Positions 60,945 through 64,000 of a DNA stretch of 64,000 nt are shown here, piece by piece. Positions within the stretch are counted from its first letter, which is position 1, and each line of letters begins with the position of its first letter. Source of the stretch: Candidatus Vicinibacter proximus (lineage in GTDB: Bacteria > Bacteroidota > Bacteroidia > Chitinophagales > Saprospiraceae); assembly GCA_016713905.1 (NCBI GenBank), contig JADJOE010000003.1, forward strand, positions 1,798,001-1,862,000, given 5' to 3'. The translations under genes and the position numbers were made by a program. The notes under the pieces were generated by a model. The model was not told where the DNA came from, did not search any database, and saw only the letters and a list, made by a program, of their open reading frames with translations.

Positions 60945-61204
60945 TTTTTAAAAATAGAAAACTGCATTTGGCTTCAGCTTAATTAATTTTCTGCATTTCT
61001 TAAATCCCTTTTCGAGGCCTCTCACCTCTTGTCGGCTTTTCTAAAACAAAAAGTAATTTTTTAAATCCGATGTTCAGGAATCCTGTTAATTTTACTCCAT
61101 GGCCTGGCCATTGATTCATCGTTACTTTTAATTTTATTCTACTATTTATTTCATAAAATTATCATGATTGATGAATATTGAATTTTTTAAAACGTGTTCT
61201 CTGC

Positions 61205-61690
61205 ATGAAACTCAATAAATCCTTTGTATTTAAAACACTTTTGATGGGCATTTCTTTATTAATTGCCAATCCCTCCAGTTATGGACAAAACATAAATCCT
61301 AACTTTGATTCAACACTTGCAAAAACACTTGGAGGGGATGACTTTGGCATGAAAAAATATATTCTGGTCATGCTGAAAACCGGTAGCAACAATCTGGCAG
61401 ACAAAGTCACCAGAGACAGCCTGTTCAAATTACACCTGAAAAATATTGGACGGCTGGCTGATTCCGGAAAGCTAATCGTCGCCGGTCCGCTTGGTAAAAA
61501 TGAACGATCCTACCGAGGGATTTTTATTTTAAATGTCACATCCTTGGAAGAAGCTCAGGAATTGTTGCAAACAGACCCTGCCGTGGAGCAGAAACTTTTG
61601 GAAGCCGAGCTTTTCCATTGGTATGGTTCTGCAGCGTTACCGGAATACCTAAAGTCCCATAAAAAAATAGAAAAATATTCGCCCGGGTAA
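61205..61690 (+). CDS. Secreted YciI-like domain protein
   Basis: About 161 residues from the ATG at 61205, which gives a clean signal peptide (FKTLLMGISLLIANPSSYGQ); an in-frame TTG at 61178 would add nine residues. The mature part is a YciI-like (dimeric alpha/beta-barrel) domain: KKYILVMLKTGSN, DSLFKLHLKNIGRLADSGKLIVAGPLG, then GIFILNVTSLEEAQELLQTDPAV. The function of the family is poorly known. The periplasmic location is unusual for a YciI-like domain, which is mostly cytoplasmic, although secreted versions occur in Bacteroidota. Confidence 0.85.
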   Translation: MKLNKSFVFKTLLMGISLLIANPSSYGQNINPNFDSTLAKTLGGDDFGMKKYILVMLKTGSNNLADKVTRDSLFKLHLKNIGRLADSGKLIVAGPLGKNERSYRGIFILNVTSLEEAQELLQTDPAVEQKLLEAELFHWYGSAALPEYLKSHKKIEKYSPG

Positions 61691-61695
61691 TTCCA

Positions 61696-61717
61696 ATTTA
61701 TCTTTTGATAAATCGTT
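61696..61717 (+). terminator. Possible terminator after the YciI-like gene
   Basis: ATTTATC (61696-61702), TTTT, GATAAAT (61707-61713), then CGTTTT. AT-rich stem five bases past the stop. Confidence 0.4.
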
Positions 61718-61816
61718 TTACCCAAAGAATTTTCTTGGTTTTTTCTTTCTTGGACATCACAAGTTTGACCAATAAAAATTTAATAATCTTAATTTCGGAA
61801 AAGCAATAATCATTCG

Positions 61817-62275
61817 ATGACTACACTTGTTCACACCTCTGCCGACCATGTAGACTTCCTCGAACTTGTAAAAGAATTAGATGCTGAACTAAAAATCCGG
61901 GATGGTGAAGAACACTCGTTTTATGCACCGCACAATAAGCTGGATAAAATCATTTTTGTCACCATCGCCTATCATCAAAATAAGGCCGTTGGCTGCGGGG
62001 CCTTAAAGGAATTCTCTGGTGACTGCCTGGAAGTAAAAAGAATGTATGTGCGTCCGGAAAACCGTAGAAGTGGAATTGCGGGCAATATTTTGAATGAACT
62101 GGAAAATCAAACTGCAATGCTTGGTTATTCCAGATGTGTTTTGGAAACCGGAAAAAATCAACCGGAAGCGATCCGACTTTATGAAAAGAAAGGTTATAAA
62201 ATAATTCCAAATTATGGACCCTATCAAAATATATCCAACAGTGTGTGTTTTGAAAAAAAAAAATTAATCCTATAA
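61817..62275 (+). CDS. GNAT-family N-acetyltransferase
   Basis: 152 residues, single GNAT fold. The acetyl-CoA site is visible as VKRMYVRPENRRSGIAGNIL (R/Q-x-x-G-x-G/A type, with RRSGIA), preceded by AVGCGALKEF. It ends with AIRLYEKKGYKIIPNYGPY, the typical C-terminal motif of GNAT enzymes such as those near PhnO-like or MarR-linked acetyltransferases. Cytoplasmic; substrate unknown. Monocistronic by spacing. Confidence 0.9.
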   Translation: MTTLVHTSADHVDFLELVKELDAELKIRDGEEHSFYAPHNKLDKIIFVTIAYHQNKAVGCGALKEFSGDCLEVKRMYVRPENRRSGIAGNILNELENQTAMLGYSRCVLETGKNQPEAIRLYEKKGYKIIPNYGPYQNISNSVCFEKKKLIL

Positions 62276-62453
62276 TGCAAAGCACTGTTTAAAAAATGGA
62301 ATACAAAGTAGATGATATCTGCCTCAATGTTCAAATTATAAGCATACTTATTAAATCCCCAAAAAAAATGAAACTTTTCAGAAACGGATTTCTCAAAGTT
62401 GATGCAATCAAAAAATCGTACTAAACTACCCGAAAAACATCCCGCATACTGAG

Positions 62454-62461
62454 TACTTTTG
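62454..62461 (+). promoter_or_regulatory. TACTTTTG, candidate -7 box for the metzincin gene
   Basis: Matches TAnnTTTG and ends five bases before the ATG, so transcription would start at or beside the start codon (a leaderless message). No clear -33 element. Confidence 0.35.
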
Positions 62462-62466
62462 CACGT

Positions 62467-63384
62467 ATGAATAAAATAATTTTGTTTTGCATTCTAGGCA
62501 TCCTGACTTGTTCCTCCTGTGCCTGGTTTTGCAAAAAATCAAAATGTCCGCCCACAGATCAAAGTACTTTGATTCTCAATGACAGTCTTGCTTTACTTGA
62601 CAAAATAGAGCAATTGGACACCGCACATTTACCTGAATTTATCATTCGCGTAAATGTACATTACATCGACTCCAGAAATGGAATGTTTTATCGAGGGAAA
62701 AAAGAAGATGAAAAACCAGTCAATGGAAATGTGTGGGCACACAGATTAATCAACCATGCCAATTCAATTCTTGAAAATCTTGAAGAAAGTGGGACCAGTA
62801 AAAATTCATTTGTTGGCAACAGTCGCATCCGATTAAAAATTTATTCGGATCCTTCAAATCCACTGGACAGCAACGGCGGCATTTGGTATTGGACCAGTAG
62901 ACGAATGAATAAATCAATGTACAATGAGGATGTACTCAACATTGTGATTGAAGATTATGGCCAACCCAAAGATTTTAAATTAAATGGTTATGCCTGTGGA
63001 ATGAATTTCTGCAATGAAATCGTACTGCAGGATGCCTATGACAATGCAGCGAATGGAGGTAGATTTGGCTGGTGGTCGTTTGCCAGTTTGCTGTGCCATG
63101 AATTGGGTCATGTCATGGGGCTTTGTCATTCTTTCTATTGCGGAAACGAATGCAAAGATGTGGACATTGACATTGCAAAGGAGTGTAAAATAAATCCCTG
63201 TTTTTCGGATTGCGGTGGACCAAATGTGGGTTTCTGCGACAATTGGAAATCAGGTAGTAAAAATATGATGGGGTACAATCCAAACCAATCGTCCTTAAGC
63301 CCTTGCCAATGGAAAATTGCCTACCGAAATCTGTGCTTTACAAAGGCAAGTTTCGTAGTCCGGCGCAAGGAAATTAAAAATTAG
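62467..63384 (+). CDS. Metzincin-type zinc metalloprotease lipoprotein (M43-like)
   Basis: 305 residues. Lipoprotein signal (LFCILGILTCSSC). The catalytic motif HELGHVMGLCH (HExxHxxGxxH) lies at about residues 212-222, and a Met-turn candidate (KNMMGYNP) about 50 residues later, both as in metzincins. The context CQWKIAY after the Met-turn resembles M43/cytophagalysin proteins of Bacteroidota. The stretch between motif and Met-turn is Cys-rich (CHSFYCGNEC, then CKINPCFSDCGG), suggesting several disulfides. Probably a surface-anchored protease; substrate unknown. Convergent with the thiolase gene, 20 bases apart. Confidence 0.85.
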   Translation: MNKIILFCILGILTCSSCAWFCKKSKCPPTDQSTLILNDSLALLDKIEQLDTAHLPEFIIRVNVHYIDSRNGMFYRGKKEDEKPVNGNVWAHRLINHANSILENLEESGTSKNSFVGNSRIRLKIYSDPSNPLDSNGGIWYWTSRRMNKSMYNEDVLNIVIEDYGQPKDFKLNGYACGMNFCNEIVLQDAYDNAANGGRFGWWSFASLLCHELGHVMGLCHSFYCGNECKDVDIDIAKECKINPCFSDCGGPNVGFCDNWKSGSKNMMGYNPNQSSLSPCQWKIAYRNLCFTKASFVVRRKEIKN

Positions 63385-63403
63385 ATATTGGATGTGTGAG
63401 TCC

Positions 63404-64000
63404 TTAAAAGGATTCGATCACCGCAGCTATTCCCTGCCCTCCTCCTACACAGGCTGTAACGATTCCAAATGACTGCTTCCTTGATTTAAGCTCATGCAGC
63501 AAGGTCATGGTCAGTCTTGCACCGCTGCATCCCAGTGGGTGTCCTAGCGCTATTGCCCCGCCATTTACATTGACAATGGAAGGATCCAAACCTGCTTCCC
63601 GGATTACGGCAAGGGATTGGGATGCAAAAGCTTCATTTAATTCGATCAATGAAATTTCAGCTAAACTTTTTCCGGCAGCAAGCAATGCTTTTGGAATGGC
63701 TGCGCAAGGTCCGATTCCCATGTACAATGGATCCACACCGGCAACACTGCAAGCTATGATCCTGCCGACCGGTTGTAAACCTAATGAGTTCATCATCCGC
63801 TCGCTCATCACCAATACAAATCCCGCACCATCACTGGTTTGTGAAGCGTTGCCGGCTGTAACGGTGCCGTGGTTGGCAAACACAGGTTTCAAAGCCGACA
63901 AAGCCTCCAGAGTAGTTTCTTTACGGATGCCTTCATCTTCCTTTACTATAAAATTGGTTTCGGTGCGCTTATTATCCTTCACGGAAATTTCAGTCAAACT
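63404..64000 (-). CDS. Acetyl-CoA acetyltransferase (thiolase), C-terminal half, cut by the window edge
   Basis: About 198 residues are visible; the gene continues beyond base 64000, so the N-terminal half with the nucleophilic Cys is not seen. Thiolase motifs present: GTVTAGNASQTSDGAGFVLV, GIGPCAAIPKALLAAG, NEAFASQ, the active-site His in NGGAIALGHPLGCSGAR, and the second Cys in CVGGGQG near the end. Catalyses thiolytic cleavage or condensation of acyl-CoA. A FadA-type (beta-oxidation) or acetoacetyl-CoA thiolase cannot be told apart from this half. Confidence 0.92.
   Translation of the reverse strand, partial: SLTEISVKDNKRTETNFIVKEDEGIRKETTLEALSALKPVFANHGTVTAGNASQTSDGAGFVLVMSERMMNSLGLQPVGRIIACSVAGVDPLYMGIGPCAAIPKALLAAGKSLAEISLIELNEAFASQSLAVIREAGLDPSIVNVNGGAIALGHPLGCSGARLTMTLLHELKSRKQSFGIVTACVGGGQGIAAVIESF

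Noticed and set aside
1..64000. Mobile element, prophage, CRISPR array or restriction/defence system
   Set aside because: No transposase, integrase, phage structural gene, nuclease-helicase defence gene or regularly spaced direct repeats were seen on either strand.

Overview
The window looks like a chromosomal segment of a Bacteroidota member, most likely of the Saprospiraceae type. That placement is an inference, from three things seen in the sequence. There are seven secreted proteins ending in type IX secretion (T9SS, type A) sorting domains. Several giant HYR/dockerin/cohesin-like surface proteins and CRTAC1-type VCBS lipoproteins are present. The base composition is AT-rich, with TAnnTTTG-like promoter boxes. 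I see no phage, transposon, CRISPR array or rRNA operon; one tRNA-Ser(GGA) lies near 23.4 kb.

Layout. 0-6.3 kb, minus strand: an outer-membrane beta-barrel protein, a GT4 glycosyltransferase fused to a toroid-like domain and coupled to a GH130 mannoside enzyme, two small membrane proteins and an AraC-type regulator. 6.7-16 kb, plus strand: a YceI-like lipoprotein, a haem-motif lipoprotein and a DUF5777 beta-barrel; a lipoprotein and an RND/MMPL transporter; then a redox module (cytochrome c, small Tat-like protein, 4Fe-4S subunit, NrfD-type quinol subunit, membrane-anchored protein) with no catalytic subunit nearby. 16.4-23.1 kb: three T9SS cargo proteins (CotH/lamin-tail, VIT/VWA-like, beta-helix) and an SRPBCC protein. 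23.4-24.7 kb: tRNA-Ser, TatD and RuvX.

24.9-48 kb, minus strand, is a surface-display island. Four giant modular T9SS proteins (one frameshifted) carry HYR-like modules, a dockerin-like pair and a cohesin-like domain. Between them lie an exosortase, a companion membrane protein that looks like a catalytically dead exosortase, and two paralogous substrates with IPTM-type sorting signals. The extracellular module of these substrates also occurs at the N-terminus of the 2218-residue T9SS protein, so one module seems to reach the surface by two routes.

48.5-59 kb, minus strand, is an operon of three CRTAC1-like VCBS/ASPIC-UnbV lipoproteins plus one small lipoprotein. Two of the large genes are broken by single-base changes in homopolymers. 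59.6-64 kb: Mn-type superoxide dismutase and CutC, a YciI-like secreted protein, a GNAT acetyltransferase, a metzincin-like lipoprotein, and a thiolase gene cut by the window edge.

The five frameshifts (near 36.76, 54.75, 55.85, 56.27 and 58.38 kb) all lie in mononucleotide runs. They may be sequencing errors, phase-variable tracts or decay; the protein sequence is well preserved on both sides of each.
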